From: Halapricum desulfuricans
GTDB lineage: Archaea; Halobacteriota; Halobacteria; Halobacteriales; Haloarculaceae
Length of the DNA stretch: 64,000 nt
Direction of reading: 5' to 3'
Assembly (NCBI RefSeq): GCF_017094465.1
Contig: NZ_CP064791.1
Coordinates: 2,356,001-2,420,000 of the forward strand
The notes under the pieces are model-generated. The model was not told the DNA's origin and ran no database searches. It saw only the letters and a list, made by a program, of their open reading frames with translations. Each line of letters starts with the position of its first letter. Within the stretch, counting starts at the first letter, position 1. Positions 62,773 through 64,000 of this stretch are shown in pieces. The translations under genes and the position numbers were made by a program.

Positions 62773-63090
62773 ATGCACGTTATCGTCGCCGGAGCCGACA
62801 CCGAGGGGATCGCGTCCGCGATAGAGGAAGCGGGTCACGACGTTGCAGCCATCGACGTCGCGAACCAGTCAGCACTCGACGACGCCGGGATCGAACGCGC
62901 CGGCGCGCTGGTACTGACTGACGTGTCCCAGGCGACCGCCGTCCCGATCGCCAAAGAACGGAATCCGGACGTGCGGACAGTCGTCTACGCGCGCGAATCG
63001 CTGCCGGAGTTCGTCCGCGGACAGGTCGATCTCGCAGTCGATCCCGAACTGCTCGACCCCAACACCGTCGCCGAGGAACTGGAGCAGTAG
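62773..63090 (+). CDS. DUF7126-like Rossmann-type protein
   Basis: A 105-residue protein, start MHVIVAGADTEGIASAIEE, with a TrkA-N-like Rossmann half: the GADTEG loop, then VLTDVSQATAVPIAKERNPD and VVYARESLPEF. It matches the haloarchaeal DUF7126 family by memory. The GxGxxG motif is incomplete, so nucleotide binding is uncertain. Confidence 0.75.
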   Translation: MHVIVAGADTEGIASAIEEAGHDVAAIDVANQSALDDAGIERAGALVLTDVSQATAVPIAKERNPDVRTVVYARESLPEFVRGQVDLAVDPELLDPNTVAEELEQ

Positions 63091-63197
63091 CGATCGGAAC
63101 GGAGCTGCGACCGCACGAACGCACGAGTCGATCCCGTAGTTGCTCGATTTCTGTGGCTACCCGATCGGGAAACGTCGGAACGCACAGCGAGACGGAA

Positions 63198-63368
63198 CTA
63201 CCGCCACTCGGGGAGCGCCGCAGCGTCCTCGAGCGGGGCTGTTACGTACGCGTCGTCGCGAGTGATGTCGGCGAGGATGAACGTCTCGCCAGCGGGGCCG
63301 GTTTCGACCGAGGCCATGACCTCGGCGTCCTCAGCAACGGCCGCGACCGCGTCCGTCTCCTGCGACAT
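63198..63368 (-). CDS. Small acidic haloarchaeal protein, DUF7556-like
   Basis: A 56-residue protein: MSQETDAVAAVAEDAEVMAS, then ETFILADITRDDAYVTAP and a final LPEWR. No metal site or membrane part. Similar small proteins occur in haloarchaea (DUF7556 by memory). A perfect inverted repeat lies just upstream. Confidence 0.65.
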   Translation of the reverse strand: MSQETDAVAAVAEDAEVMASVETGPAGETFILADITRDDAYVTAPLEDAAALPEWR

Positions 63369-63371
63369 GCT

Positions 63372-63386
63372 TGTTACTCTGTAACA
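63372..63386. promoter_or_regulatory. Inverted repeat between TATA and start of the small acidic gene
   Basis: TGTTAC-TCT-GTAACA is a perfect dyad 4 bases upstream of ATG 63368 and just downstream of a TATA-like sequence (TTTATGTG on the minus strand). A protein bound here would block transcription, so it looks like a repressor operator. Confidence 0.5.
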
Positions 63387-63538
63387 CGTACACATAAACG
63401 TGCCGGAAGCAGGACGCGAGTCCGGTTCGAAAAGGCAATATTCTAACAGTATCGGAGAAGTGCGGATATCCGGCGGAGACTCACGCGCGTGACCAATGTG
63501 TAAGGTCTTAGTAGATGGACGCGGGAGTAGTTGGCATA

Positions 63539-64000
63539 ATGAACGTCGCAGACGTCATGACGCCGCGCGAGGACGTGGTGACGGCGGTAATCCCCGGCAC
63601 CAGAGACGACGTCCTCGAATACCTCCAGGAGCGGACGTTCTCCTCGGTACCGGTGATCAAAGAGACCGACGACGGCGAACAGTTCCGCGGGATCGTCTCC
63701 CGGGACACCCTGATCAACAACCCCGACGAGGACCAGCTCGCGCTGCTGGTCGAGGAGGTCCCGACGGTCGCCGCCGACGCCACGATCGAAGACGTCGCCC
63801 GTCTCATCGTCGAGGAGGGCGAACGCCGGATCCCCGTCGTCGACGGTCGCCTCGAAGGGATCGTCACGGTCACGGACGTCATCCGCGCGATCGCCGAGGG
63901 TGCAGTGGACGGCGACGTGCCAGTCGGTGAACTGGCCCGCGAGGACGTCAACTGCGTCTACGCCGGGACGCCTCTGCCCGTCGCCGAGCGGGAACTGTCC
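63539..64000 (+). CDS. CBS-domain protein, 5' part
   Basis: An incomplete gene running off the right edge; 154 codons are visible. Two CBS domains are seen: from MNVADVMTPREDVVTAVIPG and VPTVAADATIEDVARLIVEE. A third pair probably begins at ELAREDVNCVYAGTPLP. Haloarchaea have proteins with four CBS domains; they bind adenosine nucleotides or similar. It has a TATA-like CTTAGTAG about 25 bases upstream. Confidence 0.85.
   Translation, partial: MNVADVMTPREDVVTAVIPGTRDDVLEYLQERTFSSVPVIKETDDGEQFRGIVSRDTLINNPDEDQLALLVEEVPTVAADATIEDVARLIVEEGERRIPVVDGRLEGIVTVTDVIRAIAEGAVDGDVPVGELAREDVNCVYAGTPLPVAERELS

Overview
This window looks like chromosomal DNA of a halophilic archaeon (class Halobacteria). 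GC is high, almost every predicted protein is strongly acidic, many genes look leaderless with an archaeal TATA box about 25-30 bases before the start codon, and there are many family types found mainly in haloarchaea: a duplicated PhoU/TrkA-C protein, a PitA-type chlorite-dismutase/monooxygenase fusion, a winged-helix + DUF7521 pair, several zinc-finger micro-proteins, and a PurN-AICAR transformylase fusion. I cannot fix the genus. Most of the window is housekeeping. I see no prophage, insertion sequence, CRISPR array or recognisable defence island.

Layout. 1-9.9 kb: partial desuccinylase-like gene, PhoU/TrkA-C protein, sufU, an RND/MMPL exporter, a PitA-like heme protein and an M50 membrane protease. 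10-16.5 kb: regulators and small proteins, including a PH-like membrane protein, the winged-helix + DUF7521 pair, a UvrD-type helicase and a degenerate PAS/GAF histidine kinase. 16.5-21.2 kb: lipoprotein, trm1, YihY/BrkB and PAP2 membrane proteins. 21.2-23.2 kb: glnA divergent from lrp. 23.2-30.4 kb: DHH phosphoesterase, aldo/keto reductase, MFS permease, GpgS-like glycosyltransferase, NUDIX and Hsp20. 30.4-35.7 kb: purB, a purN-purH fusion, uvrC and tRNA-Lys. 35.7-47.2 kb: citrate synthase, a histidine kinase, DoxX, sufS, ilvA, cspA, hisE, pdxT, PrsW, an MFS permease and small zinc/membrane proteins. 47.3-53.1 kb: a compact minus-strand lysine operon, dapA-dapB-dapD-lysA-dapF-dapE. 53.4-57.5 kb: the proton-translocating transhydrogenase genes and hemB. 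57.5-60.2 kb: amt, glnK and a second Lrp-family gene. 60.2-64 kb: guaAb, MscS, small haloarchaeal proteins and the start of a CBS protein.

How the genes work together. Nitrogen assimilation is split between two loci, glnA/lrp and amt/glnK/lrp2. Fe-S sulfur donation is split between sufU and the distant sufS. Purine synthesis is represented by purB, the purN-purH fusion and guaAb. The dap operon supplies five DAP-pathway enzymes and the decarboxylase; a succinyl-DAP aminotransferase is not in the window.

The least explained structure is at the DNA level. At three genes (sufU, the purN-purH fusion, hemB) the last codons plus stop, or a near copy, are repeated once or several times just downstream, together with palindromic sequence. 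In the purN-purH case the copies keep a hairpin by paired base changes. Two very short ORFs, overlapping the starts of the transhydrogenase alpha gene and guaAb, are further candidates for unannotated function.
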